From Streptomyces cylindrosporus (GTDB taxonomy: Bacteria; Actinomycetota; Actinomycetes; Streptomycetales; Streptomycetaceae): 64,000 nt of DNA. The stretch is from positions 620,001 through 684,000 of the forward strand of contig NZ_JALDAY010000003.1 of the NCBI RefSeq assembly GCF_022698165.1, read 5' to 3'. Positions 37,132 to 48,865 of the stretch are shown here, one piece after another (within the stretch, counting starts at the first letter, position 1; each line of letters starts with the position of its first letter). The notes below the pieces were generated by a model. That model did not search any database. It saw nothing but the letters and a program-made list of their open reading frames with translations, and was not told where the DNA came from. The position numbers and the translations under genes are program-made.

Positions 37132-38724
37132 CTACACGGCCCCGGCCCCCGTCAGCGACCGCACCTCGGTCTCCGCGTGCTTGGCCTCGTCCGGGACCTC
37201 GGCGGAGGTGACCGTGCCGAGCCAGCCCGCGAGGAAACCGAGCGGGATCGACACCAGGCCGGGGTTCTGGAGCGGGAAGTACTGGAAGTCGACACCGGGG
37301 AAGAGGGATTCGGGGCTGCCCGACACCACCGGCGACAGCACCACGAGCCCGAGCGCGGGGACGAGCCCGCCGTATACGGCCCACACCGCGCCGCGGGTGG
37401 TGAAGCCGCGCCAGAACAGCGAGTACATCAGCACCGGGAGGTTCGCGGAGGCGGCGACCGCGAAGGCGAGGCCCACCAGGAAGGCGACGTTGAGGTCGCG
37501 GGCCAGCAGGCCGAGGCCGATGGCAACCACGCCGATGCCGACGGAGGCGACGCGCGCGACAGCCACCTCGCTGCGCGGCTCGGTCCGCCGGCGTCGCAGG
37601 GACGCGTACAGGTCGTGGGCCACGGACGCCGAGGAGGCGAGCGTGATCCCGGCAACCACCGCGAGGATCGTTGCGAAGGCGACGGCGGCCACGATGGCGA
37701 AGAGAACCGTTCCTCCGGTGGAATCCGCACCGCCGCCCAGATCGAGCGCCAGCAGCGGAACCGCCGTGTTCCCGGCCGCGTTCGACCCGCGTACCGCCTC
37801 GGGCCCCACGATCGCGGCGGCGCCGAAGCCGAGGATGATCGTCATCAGATAAAAGCCGCCGATGAGCCCGATCGACCAGAGCACCGAACGCCGGGCCGCC
37901 CGGGCGGTGGGCACGGTGTAGAAGCGGGACAGGATGTGCGGCAGCCCAGCCGTGCCCAGCACCAGCGCGAGCCCCAGGCTGATGAAGTCGAAGCGGGCGG
38001 TCCAGCTCCCGCCGTACTTCAGTCCCGGAGCCAGGAAGGCGTCGCCGTGGCCACTGCGCTCGGCCGCCGTGAGCAGCAGTCGGTCGACGTCGCCGTGGAA
38101 GCGCAGCACGACGAGGACCGTGAGCGCGATCGTGCCGCCGAGCAGCAGAACCGCCTTGACGATCTGGATCCAGGTGGTGGCCCGCATCCCTCCCAACGAC
38201 ACATAGATCACCATGAGCGCGCCGACGCCGATCACGGTCCACGCCTGCGCGGCCTCGCTCGTCCGCCCGAGCAGCAGCGCGACCAGGCTGCCCGCCCCGA
38301 CCATTTGCGCCACCAAATACAGAACGGACACGGTGACCGAGGAAGTTCCCGCCGCGATCCGCACCGGCCGCTCGCTCATCCGCGCCGCCACCACGTCGGC
38401 GAGGGTGAACCGCCCGCAGTTGCGGACCAGTTCGGCGACCAGGAACAGCACCAGGAGCCAGGCCACCAGGAAGCCGACCACGTAGAGCAGGCCGTCGTAG
38501 CCGAACAGCGCGATGAGTCCGGTGACGCCCAGGAAGGAGGCGGCGGACATGTAGTCGCCCGCGATGGCAAAACCATTCTCCAGAGGTGAGAAGAGCCGCC
38601 CGCCGGCGTAGAACTCCTCCGCCGAGCCGTGCCGGTTGCGGCTGACCCAGGTCGTGATCGCCAGCGTGACGGCGACGAACGCGCTGAACAGGAGTAGCGC
38701 CAGCGTCTGATGATGGCCCGTCAC
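37132..38724 (-). CDS. Sodium/solute symporter, ActP-like (acetate/monocarboxylate)
   Basis: A 530-residue SSS-family transporter with about 13 membrane segments. It has the family motifs GRLFSPLENGFAIAGDYMSA near residue 42 and YLVAQMVGAGSL. It resembles acetate permease ActP. GTG start at 38724 overlaps the stop of the DUF485 gene by 4 bp (GTGA). The DUF485-ActP arrangement is a known conserved pair (yjcH-actP). It is convergent with the orphan regulator gene. Confidence 0.9.
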   Translation of the reverse strand: MTGHHQTLALLLFSAFVAVTLAITTWVSRNRHGSAEEFYAGGRLFSPLENGFAIAGDYMSAASFLGVTGLIALFGYDGLLYVVGFLVAWLLVLFLVAELVRNCGRFTLADVVAARMSERPVRIAAGTSSVTVSVLYLVAQMVGAGSLVALLLGRTSEAAQAWTVIGVGALMVIYVSLGGMRATTWIQIVKAVLLLGGTIALTVLVVLRFHGDVDRLLLTAAERSGHGDAFLAPGLKYGGSWTARFDFISLGLALVLGTAGLPHILSRFYTVPTARAARRSVLWSIGLIGGFYLMTIILGFGAAAIVGPEAVRGSNAAGNTAVPLLALDLGGGADSTGGTVLFAIVAAVAFATILAVVAGITLASSASVAHDLYASLRRRRTEPRSEVAVARVASVGIGVVAIGLGLLARDLNVAFLVGLAFAVAASANLPVLMYSLFWRGFTTRGAVWAVYGGLVPALGLVVLSPVVSGSPESLFPGVDFQYFPLQNPGLVSIPLGFLAGWLGTVTSAEVPDEAKHAETEVRSLTGAGAV

Positions 38725-39275
38725 AGCGCACCGCCCCGGACCGAGCGCGTCAGTTCCTGGGTGTCCCAGCGCAGTTCGAGCGCGGCCCGGTCCCTGCGCA
38801 GCCGTGCGTGCCGGGCGTAGGCCCAGGCGAGCAGGAACGTCGTGAGGAACTGTCCGAGCCCGGCGAGCATCGCCACGTTCAGGGCGCCCGCCACCGGCCG
38901 TGCCATCAGCCCCGGCGCGGTCGTGGCAGTCACCACGTACCCCACGTACCACGTGAGGAAGACGGCGACTCCCGGCACCACGAACCTCCGGTAGCGGCTG
39001 CGCACTTCCTGGAACGCCGCGCTCCGCTGCACCTCCAGATAGACGTCGGCCGCGGCGACCCCTCGCTCCTCGCCCGCCTGTTGCGCCGGCACCGGCGCGG
39101 GCACGCCGGAACCGTCCGACTCGCCCCAGCCGGAGGCGAGTGCGTCGTACCACGGGTCGTCGTACCTCATGCCCCCGGGCGCCTCGGCACGGGCCTGGTC
39201 TTGACCCTCGCGGATCTCGGCCGGACTCTCGGCGCCACCCCCGCCTCCGCGGGGACGACCATTGCTTGACTGCAT
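38721..39275 (-). CDS. DUF485 family membrane protein, partner of the ActP-like symporter
   Basis: A 184-residue protein with an acidic, glycine-rich N-terminus and two membrane segments (about 102-125 and 135-160) in the DUF485 core FLTWYVGYVV. DUF485 proteins are encoded beside ActP-type symporters and may aid them. The ATG at 39275 is a guess: a TTG at 39281 is in frame, and the conserved part begins later at MRYDDPWYDALASGW. Confidence 0.82.
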   Translation of the reverse strand: MQSSNGRPRGGGGGAESPAEIREGQDQARAEAPGGMRYDDPWYDALASGWGESDGSGVPAPVPAQQAGEERGVAAADVYLEVQRSAAFQEVRSRYRRFVVPGVAVFLTWYVGYVVTATTAPGLMARPVAGALNVAMLAGLGQFLTTFLLAWAYARHARLRRDRAALELRWDTQELTRSVRGGAL

Positions 39276-39344
39276 GCCCAAGGATGGACAGAACGGGAAG
39301 ATCCCCGACTTCTCTTCCCCGCGCTCTTCACCCCATCAGGTGAT

Positions 39345-40034
39345 TCAACCCACCGGTGGCCGCGCGATCCCCTTCGCGTACGCGTAACGCACCGCCTGGG
39401 CGCGGTCCTTGAGTCCCGTCTTGGTGAACATGTTGTTGATGTGCGTCTTCACCGTCGCCGTGGACACATGCAGCTTGCGGCCGATCTCCGTGTTGCTGAG
39501 CCCCTCGGCGATCAGCACCAGGACCTCGATCTCCCGCGCGGTGAGGCCGTCGGGCGGCTCGGCCGGGGCGACCGGCCGCGGTTCGGGCTCCGACAGCCGC
39601 TCCAGCAGCCGCCGTTGGATGCTGGGCGACAGCCCCGCGTCCCCGGACAGCACGCTCTGCACGGCCCGTACGATCTCGTCCCCTCCCGCGTCCTTGGTGA
39701 GGTAGCCCCGCGCTCCTGCCCGCAGCGCCGGGAACAGCGACTCGTCGTCCGCGAAGGTCGTCAGCACCACGACCTGGGTCCCGGAGTGCTCGGCCCTGAT
39801 GCGCCGGGTCGCCTCGACGCCGTCGCATCTGGGCATGCGCAGGTCCATCAGCACCACGTCCGGGGCGAGTTCGGCAACGAGCTGCACCGCCTCCTCCCCG
39901 TCCCCCGCGGCGCCGACGACCTCGATCCCGGGCAGGAGGCCGAGCAGCATCACGATGCCCTCCCGGACGACGGTCTGGTCGTCCGCGACGACGACCCGCG
40001 CGGGCCGCGTCTCAGTCTCAGCCCCTTCCGTCAT
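39345..40034 (-). CDS. NarL/LuxR-type response regulator
   Basis: A 229-residue regulator with receiver Asp64 in VVLMDLRMP, the Lys switch in YLTKDAG and a C-terminal LuxR helix-turn-helix (about 162-225, LTAREIEVLVLIAEGLSNTEI). ATG at 40034 overlaps the kinase stop by 4 bp. It may regulate the downstream DUF485/actP pair, which begins 70 bp further on the same strand. Confidence 0.93.
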   Translation of the reverse strand: MTEGAETETRPARVVVADDQTVVREGIVMLLGLLPGIEVVGAAGDGEEAVQLVAELAPDVVLMDLRMPRCDGVEATRRIRAEHSGTQVVVLTTFADDESLFPALRAGARGYLTKDAGGDEIVRAVQSVLSGDAGLSPSIQRRLLERLSEPEPRPVAPAEPPDGLTAREIEVLVLIAEGLSNTEIGRKLHVSTATVKTHINNMFTKTGLKDRAQAVRYAYAKGIARPPVG

Positions 40035-41182
40035 ACGGGCACCTTCAGCGTCACCGCGAACCCCTCCTCGTCCGGCCCTGCGTCCAGCGAACCGCCCAGC
40101 AGCTCGGCACGCTCCCGCATGCCCAGCAGACCGTACCCGGCGCCCGCCTCGCTCAGCTCGCCCGGCGGACCGCCCGAGTCCCGTACGGCCAGCGTCACTT
40201 GATGGTCGTCGTAGTCCAGCCGCACCCGCACCTTGGCTCCCGGCGCATGCTTGCGCACGTTCGTCAGGGCTTCCTGGGCGACCCTGCGCACGGCCTGCGA
40301 GGCCTCCGCGGGCAGCGGCTTGCGCTCACCCGTAATGGTGACCTCGGCACCGGAGGTCGTACCGACGAGCTGCGACAGGAAGTCCTCCAGCGGGGTCAGC
40401 TCGCCGCGCAGCGCGGAGAGCGCCTGCCGGGTCTCGTCGAGGCCGTCCCGGGCCATGCCGCGTGCCGCCACCACCCGCTCCAGGATCTGCTCCCGGTCCG
40501 CGCCCCGCTCGATCAGCAGGCGGGCCGCCTCCAGGTGCACGAGCTGTGCCGAGAGGCTGTGCGCCAGCACGTCGTGGATCTCGCGCGCGATCCGGGCCCG
40601 CTCGGCGAGTGCCGCCGACTCCGCCTCGGCGGCCCGGGCGGCCCGCTCCTGCGCGAGCAGTTGCTGCGCGGTGCCGCGGGCCTCCGCGTCGAGGCGCAGG
40701 GTGTACCCGGCGAGCCCCAGCCCGGCTGTCGTCACCGCGGTGGTCAGCCACACGTCGTTGTTCATCGCGGCGAAAGCGGCGAGGGCGACCGACATGACGG
40801 GCACGGCGGCGGCGAGCGGCAGCCGCTCCAGGGCACCGACGGCACAGCCGCACCAGATGACGAGAGCCGCCGTCGTGAACCCGCCGGCCTCGCCCGCGAC
40901 CGCGATCCCCATGAGCACGGCGATGAGGGCGATCGACGGCAGGAGCCGGTGCGCGAGCGTGGTACGCCAGAACGCCCAGGCTGCGAGGGAGGCGAGCAGG
41001 ACACCCGCGACGGCCGCGACCGCGCCCCATCCGTGGACATGGGTGCTGTTGTAGGCGCCCCACAGGAGCATGCCGATCACCAGCAGCCGCACGACCCAGC
41101 CCAGCAGCCGCCGAGACCGTGAGATTCCGTCGCGGCTCAGCGCCTCCCGGGAGGGCCAGCGTGTCCATGAAGTCTCCGTCAC
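40031..41182 (-). CDS. Sensor histidine kinase (HisKA_3, NarX/DesK-like)
   Basis: A 383-residue membrane kinase with about five or six membrane segments in residues 28-165, then the dimerisation/phosphorylation helix ARIAREIHDVLAHSL with His203, and an HATPase domain with EALTNVRKHA and GYGLLGMRERAELLGG. It overlaps the DUF1453 gene and the regulator gene by 4 bp each, so all three are coupled. Confidence 0.93.
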   Translation of the reverse strand: MTETSWTRWPSREALSRDGISRSRRLLGWVVRLLVIGMLLWGAYNSTHVHGWGAVAAVAGVLLASLAAWAFWRTTLAHRLLPSIALIAVLMGIAVAGEAGGFTTAALVIWCGCAVGALERLPLAAAVPVMSVALAAFAAMNNDVWLTTAVTTAGLGLAGYTLRLDAEARGTAQQLLAQERAARAAEAESAALAERARIAREIHDVLAHSLSAQLVHLEAARLLIERGADREQILERVVAARGMARDGLDETRQALSALRGELTPLEDFLSQLVGTTSGAEVTITGERKPLPAEASQAVRRVAQEALTNVRKHAPGAKVRVRLDYDDHQVTLAVRDSGGPPGELSEAGAGYGLLGMRERAELLGGSLDAGPDEEGFAVTLKVPV

Positions 41183-41703
41183 ACACGCTCCTTCCGCGCG
41201 AACCGGGCCGTGTGGTCACCGTACGTCCTGGCCGCGGGGGCCGCCGGTGCAACGGACTGGGCCCGCCACACCAGGATCCCGCCGCGAACCAGCAGGGTGG
41301 CTGCGAGGGCGAGGAGCAGGGCGGAGCTGTCCTGGTGCACGCCGAGGGCGGCGCCGAGCGCGAAGAGGCCGACGCGCAGGGCGATGCCGATGATCCAGAC
41401 GGTCACGCTCGCCTTGCTGCTCTTGCTCCATACGCTGCCGTCCGGCTCGGCCCATATGCGGGTGGTCCAGGCCCAGCCGGCTCCCGTGGCGAGGCCGATG
41501 AGCAGTTCCACGGCCAGCAGGGCCACCGACTCGGTGCGGTGGTGGGCGTCGACGACTCCGGGTTGGCGCAGCGCTACCACGGCGAGGACGACGGGGATGA
41601 GCCACCAGCGCTTCGAGGTGCCTATCTGCTGGGCGCGGAACTGTCGCACGATCACCAGGACCACGACGGCCGCGATCATCAGCGCGTTGGCGAGCCCGGA
41701 CAT
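41179..41703 (-). CDS. DUF1453 family membrane protein
   Basis: A 174-residue protein with about four or five membrane segments (AAVVVLVIVRQF at the N-terminus) and a charged C-terminal tail. DUF1453 has no known biochemical role. It is the first gene of the coupled set DUF1453-kinase-regulator and may form part of the sensing complex. Confidence 0.85.
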   Translation of the reverse strand: MSGLANALMIAAVVVLVIVRQFRAQQIGTSKRWWLIPVVLAVVALRQPGVVDAHHRTESVALLAVELLIGLATGAGWAWTTRIWAEPDGSVWSKSSKASVTVWIIGIALRVGLFALGAALGVHQDSSALLLALAATLLVRGGILVWRAQSVAPAAPAARTYGDHTARFARKERV

Positions 41704-41797
41704 CTGAGCCTCCGTGTGCGAAGAAGGGAGTCGCGGCAGCGAGCGCTGCCGACGCCTTCGACGCTACGGAAATCCGCAGGTCGGCAGATCGGAGCAG

Positions 41798-41817
41798 GGG
41801 TGGATCGTGGGTGGATC
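41798..41817. repeat. Direct repeat GGGTGGATC x2, 11 bp apart
   Basis: Copies at 41798-41806 and 41809-41817 lie one helical turn apart, about 95-115 bp upstream of the DUF1453 start. They could be a tandem site for the NarL-type regulator, or a chance repeat near the parE terminator. Confidence 0.5.
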
Positions 41818-41826
41818 CGCAAACGG

Positions 41827-41858
41827 CCGTCGGCTCCACCCACGGGTGGAGCCGACGG
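41827..41858 (-). terminator. parE terminator
   Basis: CCGTCGGCTCCACCC (41827-41841) and GGGTGGAGCCGACGG (41844-41858) form a perfect 15-bp stem, about 95 bp past the parE stop. Confidence 0.85.
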
Positions 41859-41952
41859 AAACCGGTCTCGTCCGGCGAGGCCGCCGGTCGGCTCGGTTCG
41901 GGCCGAGCCACCCCAACCTGAGCCCTCGGCGCCCCCGAGCCCGGCGCAGCCG

Positions 41953-44076
<2,124 letters not shown>

Positions 44077-44517
44077 GCGGTTCGCTCCTCGCTGAATTTC
44101 AGATGGGGCCCTTCTGGGTAAGGGCGCGGCTTCGGTTGCCGTGAAGAGGGTACCGAGGCCTGGTAGAGCCGTTGTCACGCCACCCTCGTCTGAACTCAGG
44201 GTAGTCCAGAGTCGCATGAGTGTTCGATCCCTCGATGGAGTGAAGTACATATCACGTTCCCTTCCAGGCATGAACCATTTAGGCTCCGGGCACGTCCTCA
44301 TGAACAAACCGGCAAGCCAGCCGGGAGGACGGACACTGACAGCCAGCGCGAACCCGTACAACACAAAGACACGCAATACGGCACATTCGCCGCCAACCGG
44401 CAACAGACAGCCGGCCTCGAAAAAATCTTTCGAGGAAAAGCCCCGGGCGGGAACGTTTTGGGGCTGGTTGGATGTTGACCCTGGTACGACAGCTCGTCGA
44501 GCTAGAGAAGAGGCGAC
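44077..44517. other. Divergent intergenic region, parE / DUF7455, with a hairpin
   Basis: 441 bp of lower GC than its surroundings. A perfect 8-bp stem CCTCGAAA/TTTCGAGG with a 5-nt loop lies at 44415-44435. A plus-strand frame of 126 codons crosses the region, but it has no clear ribosome site and runs into the next gene, so I do not call it. TTGACC at 44475-44480 may be a -35 for the DUF7455 gene. Confidence 0.45.
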
Positions 44518-44748
44518 GTGACTACTGTTCTGACCCCCGCGAGCCCGCTGACGGCCGCCGATCGCTGCGACCGCTGCGGCGCACAGGCATACGTGCGCGT
44601 TGTACTGCTCAGCGGCGGCGAACTGCTCTTCTGCGCCCACCACGGTCGCAAGTTCGAGCCGGAACTCAAGAAGATCGCCGCTGAGATACAGGACGAGACG
44701 GAGCGGCTGACGACCGTTCCTGCCACCGCCTCCGAAGAAGAGCGCTGA
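44518..44748 (+). CDS. DUF7455 family small zinc-ribbon-like protein
   Basis: A 76-residue protein with Cys residues in RCDRCGAQAY and LLFCAHHGRKFEP, consistent with one zinc site (CxxC plus Cys/His). GTG start at 44518 follows AGAAGAGG. Conserved in Actinobacteria; its function is unknown. A terminator hairpin follows. Confidence 0.87.
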   Translation: MTTVLTPASPLTAADRCDRCGAQAYVRVVLLSGGELLFCAHHGRKFEPELKKIAAEIQDETERLTTVPATASEEER

Positions 44749-44792
44749 CACCTCGCATCCACGACGAGCCAGCTCCGGCACAGGCCGGTTAC

Positions 44793-44829
44793 GGGCGGCG
44801 CGGCCCCTGCTTCAGGGACCGCGCCGCCC
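44793..44829. terminator. Bidirectional terminator
   Basis: 17-nt arms 44793-44809 and 44813-44829 pair with one mismatch around a 3-nt loop. It lies between the convergent DUF7455 and protease genes. Confidence 0.88.
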
Positions 44830-44851
44830 GCTCTCGTAGCCGTGGAGGCGC

Positions 44852-45715
44852 TCAGACCCCGCCTGCGGCCCTCTCCGGGCCGCCGGCCGCACCGCCCCCG
44901 CCCAGTGCCCGTACGACCTCGGACACGCGCGTGTAGACGCCTGGACTGCCCGCCCGGCCGCAGCCGCTCCCCCACGACACCAGCCCGATCAGCTTCCCCT
45001 GGGCGACGAGGGGCCCGCCGCTGTCCCCCTGGCAGGCGTCCCGCCCGCCCTCCGGCTCCCCAGCGCACAGCATGCTCCGGGCCACATAGGTGCCGTCCGA
45101 GCTCCCCGGGTACGCCTGCTCGCACTGGGCGTCGGGCATGACGTGCACGCTTGCCGCGCGCAGACCGCGCGCGTAGTCGCCGCCGCCCGTGACATCCCCC
45201 CAGCCATAGACCATGGCGCTCGTACCGGGCTCGTAGGCGGGATCACCGGCGGCCGCCATCGCGACGACCCAACTCTGCGGCAGCGGCTCGGCGAGAGTGA
45301 GTACGGCGAAGTCCCCGGAGTTGCTGAGGCTGTCGTAGCCCGGATTCACCCGGACGCTCCGGACCCGGATCTCCCTGCCCTGGTCCGAGAGCAGGTCCGT
45401 ACGGCCCACGATGGCCTTCAGGTCCCGTACCCGGTTCGGAGGTGCCCCCAGGACGTCCTCGCCCATGCAGTGGGCCGCCGTGAGCACTGTCGTACGGCCG
45501 ACGGCCACGCCACCGCAGAACTGCCCCGCGCGCGTACCCCCGAACCGGTCACGGCTGGACAGCGCGACCGTCCAGGGGCTCCCGGAGATGTCGGCAGGGA
45601 AGCCGCCGACGACGACGCCCGCGGGCGCCGGGGCGGCGGACAGCAGCGGTATGGCGGTCGCCGCGGCCGCCAGGACCAGCGGCCGGGTCAGGGTCCGCAC
45701 AAGAGAACGGCGCAT
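44852..45715 (-). CDS. Secreted trypsin-like serine protease
   Basis: A 287-residue chymotrypsin-family enzyme with an N-terminal signal peptide (hydrophobic 12-30, APAPAG). The catalytic triad is His82 (TAAHC), Asp135 (SGDFAVL) and Ser232 (GDSGGP). Asp226, six residues before the serine, gives trypsin-like Lys/Arg specificity. Six cysteines suggest disulfides. Little or no pro-region is present between the signal and the mature start VVVGG. Conserved beside hrdB as I recall. Confidence 0.93.
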   Translation of the reverse strand: MRRSLVRTLTRPLVLAAAATAIPLLSAAPAPAGVVVGGFPADISGSPWTVALSSRDRFGGTRAGQFCGGVAVGRTTVLTAAHCMGEDVLGAPPNRVRDLKAIVGRTDLLSDQGREIRVRSVRVNPGYDSLSNSGDFAVLTLAEPLPQSWVVAMAAAGDPAYEPGTSAMVYGWGDVTGGGDYARGLRAASVHVMPDAQCEQAYPGSSDGTYVARSMLCAGEPEGGRDACQGDSGGPLVAQGKLIGLVSWGSGCGRAGSPGVYTRVSEVVRALGGGGAAGGPERAAGGV

Positions 45716-45796
45716 GCACGCTCCTCACTCTGGGATGATCACAGGACACCCAGAGTGATCCAGTCGGCCGCACCCCGCACCCGCGCACCTGCGCGA

Positions 45797-45830
45797 CAAG
45801 GCCCGGTTCCCCGCGGGGAACCGGGCCTTG
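45797..45830 (-). terminator. hrdB terminator
   Basis: CAAGGCCCGGTTCCCC and GGGGAACCGGGCCTTG are exact complements, 20 bp past the hrdB stop (16-bp arms separated by only 2 nt, so the real loop takes in the inner pairs). Confidence 0.9.
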
Positions 45831-45849
45831 GACGTCGTACGACCGCGAC

Positions 45850-47385
<1,536 letters not shown>

Positions 47386-47697
47386 GAACAACCTCTCGGA
47401 ACGTTGGAAAACGGCTTCCGGCCCCGTCCGGGACGGACAGGAGCCGACCGCCGGCTTTGAGGATCGGGCCGACGGCGCGGGCGGGGGCCGGGAAGATGCA
47501 CAGCGCCGTGAACGGCGTCCGTATTCCCTCCTCGGCTGTCACCTCTTAGGTCATCGCGCTGTTCCCACGAGCGTTACGCCCAATCTGCGTGGCCCGAGTC
47601 ACACCCCGTAAGCGCTCAAAAACGGTCAGACAGGGGCAGAGAAGGCCACCAACACCTCCTACCCAGGGCTCGCGCCCGGAACACACGGCCCGTCGCA
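47386..47697. other. hrdB promoter/leader region
   Basis: This holds a long leader of hrdB. Apart from the sigma-R-like motif at 47540-47566 I see no certain hexamers. A GTG-started frame (47542 down to 47255) overlaps the hrdB start out of frame and is not supported. Confidence 0.5.
47540..47566 (-). promoter_or_regulatory. Candidate sigma-R promoter of hrdB
   Basis: On the minus strand GGGAAC-N18-GTG resembles the sigma-R consensus GGGAAT-N18-GTT, with a mismatch in each element, and lies about 155 bp upstream of the start. A sigma-R-dependent second promoter of hrdB is known in S. coelicolor; this copy is inferred from spacing. Confidence 0.5.
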
Positions 47698-47742
47698 CCG
47701 TCGGACCCCGCAGGACGGCGGAGATCCTGCGGGGTCCGACGG
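47698..47742 (-). terminator. whiH terminator, 18-bp stem
   Basis: The core arms 47700-47715 and 47725-47740 are exact complements (GTCGGACCCCGCAGGA), and two more outer G-C pairs extend it. It is about 75 bp past the whiH stop and separates whiH from the hrdB promoter. Confidence 0.9.
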
Positions 47743-47816
47743 GAGACGGTTCGCCGGCCAGGCGATGCCACAGGAGGGGGAGACATACCCGGCCGCGCCA
47801 CCCGCGGTGCGCGCGC

Positions 47817-48704
47817 TCAGTGCTCGCGCGGCGCCGGCACCACGCGCTCCACCTCGGGGTGGACGGTGAGCAGTTGGCGCATGGCCGTCTCGGCGCCCGT
47901 GCCGTCGCCGGCCGCGAGGGCGTCGACGATCCGGCCGTGGTACGTGAGCGAGGTCTCGTTGGGCCGGTCACAGCCGGTGACGGGGCCGCCGGAGACCTGG
48001 AGCGCGGCCGACACGATCCCGGAGAGGTGCTCCAGCATGCGGTTGCCGGCGACCTGGATGAGCAGCGAGTGGAACTCGGCGTCGGCGCGGGAGAAGGTGA
48101 GCGCGTCACCCTGCCCCATCGCGTGACCCATGATCTCCACCATGTCGGCGAGGCGCTGCTGGACGTCCTCGCGCCCGTGCCCGGCGGCGAGGCGGGCGGC
48201 GAGCGGTTCGATCGTCCAGCGCAGCTCGCTCAGCTCGCGGCGCTGGTCGTCGCGCTGCGGCCCGAAGGCGCGCCATTCGATGATGTCCGGGTCGAGCAGG
48301 TTCCAGTCGCTGACGGGACGCACGCGCGTGCCGACGTTCGGCCGGGCGCTCACCAGGCCCTTGGCCTCCAGGACGCGGAGCGACTCGCGGACTACGGTGC
48401 GGGAGACCTCGAAACGCTGGCCGATCTCCTCGGGCACCAGCGGGCGGTCCGCGCCCAGGTCGCCGGAGACGATCATCTGGCCCAGCTGCTGGACGAGTTG
48501 GCCGTGCAGCCCGCGCCCGCGGCTGCCCGCGGCGCGGCGGCCCACGCGGCCCAGCTCCGGGTCCGCGCTCTCCCAGGCAGGGACTCCGACGCGGTCGGCG
48601 ACGGGGGCCTCCGCGTAGGGGTAGCGGTCGAGTTCGCCCGGGCCGGCGAGACCGGAGTCTGCGGAGCGGGCGGCGGTCATCATGGTGTGCGCAAGGGTAC
48701 TCAC
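47817..48704 (-). CDS. whiH: WhiH, sporulation GntR-family regulator
   Basis: A 295-residue regulator needed for sporulation septation. The N-terminal part is variable; the GntR winged helix (about 68-130) contains FEVSRTVVRESLRVLEAKGL, and the C-terminal FCD domain has WRAFGPQRDD, ADAEFHSLL and YHGRIVDALAAGD. GTG at 48704 gives the expected WhiH length and N-terminus (STLAHTMMTAARSAD). Upstream is a sigma-WhiG-like -10. By established knowledge whiH is transcribed by sigma-WhiG and represses itself. Confidence 0.95.
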   Translation of the reverse strand: MSTLAHTMMTAARSADSGLAGPGELDRYPYAEAPVADRVGVPAWESADPELGRVGRRAAGSRGRGLHGQLVQQLGQMIVSGDLGADRPLVPEEIGQRFEVSRTVVRESLRVLEAKGLVSARPNVGTRVRPVSDWNLLDPDIIEWRAFGPQRDDQRRELSELRWTIEPLAARLAAGHGREDVQQRLADMVEIMGHAMGQGDALTFSRADAEFHSLLIQVAGNRMLEHLSGIVSAALQVSGGPVTGCDRPNETSLTYHGRIVDALAAGDGTGAETAMRQLLTVHPEVERVVPAPREH

Positions 48705-48796
48705 GGATCCTTTGTCGGCGTCGCTCCCAACTCCCTTGAGGTCTTTGGTGAAAAGCACACGAAAGGGTGATCGCTCACTCCGTCGCAATTGACGCC

Positions 48797-48804
48797 TTAT
48801 CGGA
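48797..48804 (-). promoter_or_regulatory. sigma-WhiG-type -10 element upstream of whiH
   Basis: The minus strand reads TCCGATAA, one base from the WhiG -10 GCCGATAA, 93 bp upstream of the whiH start. A proper TAAA -35 at the usual 14-16 bp was not found; only GAAA at a shorter distance is present. Confidence 0.55.
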
Positions 48805-48865
48805 AAGAAATGGGCTTTCCCCGGGGAGTTGTGCGCAGGGTGGGGCGAACGGACACGGACGGTCG

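Noticed and set aside
44141..44521. Plus-strand 126-codon frame between parE and DUF7455
   Set aside because: No ribosome site, no recognisable domain, and it overlaps the next start; probably chance in a lower-GC promoter region.
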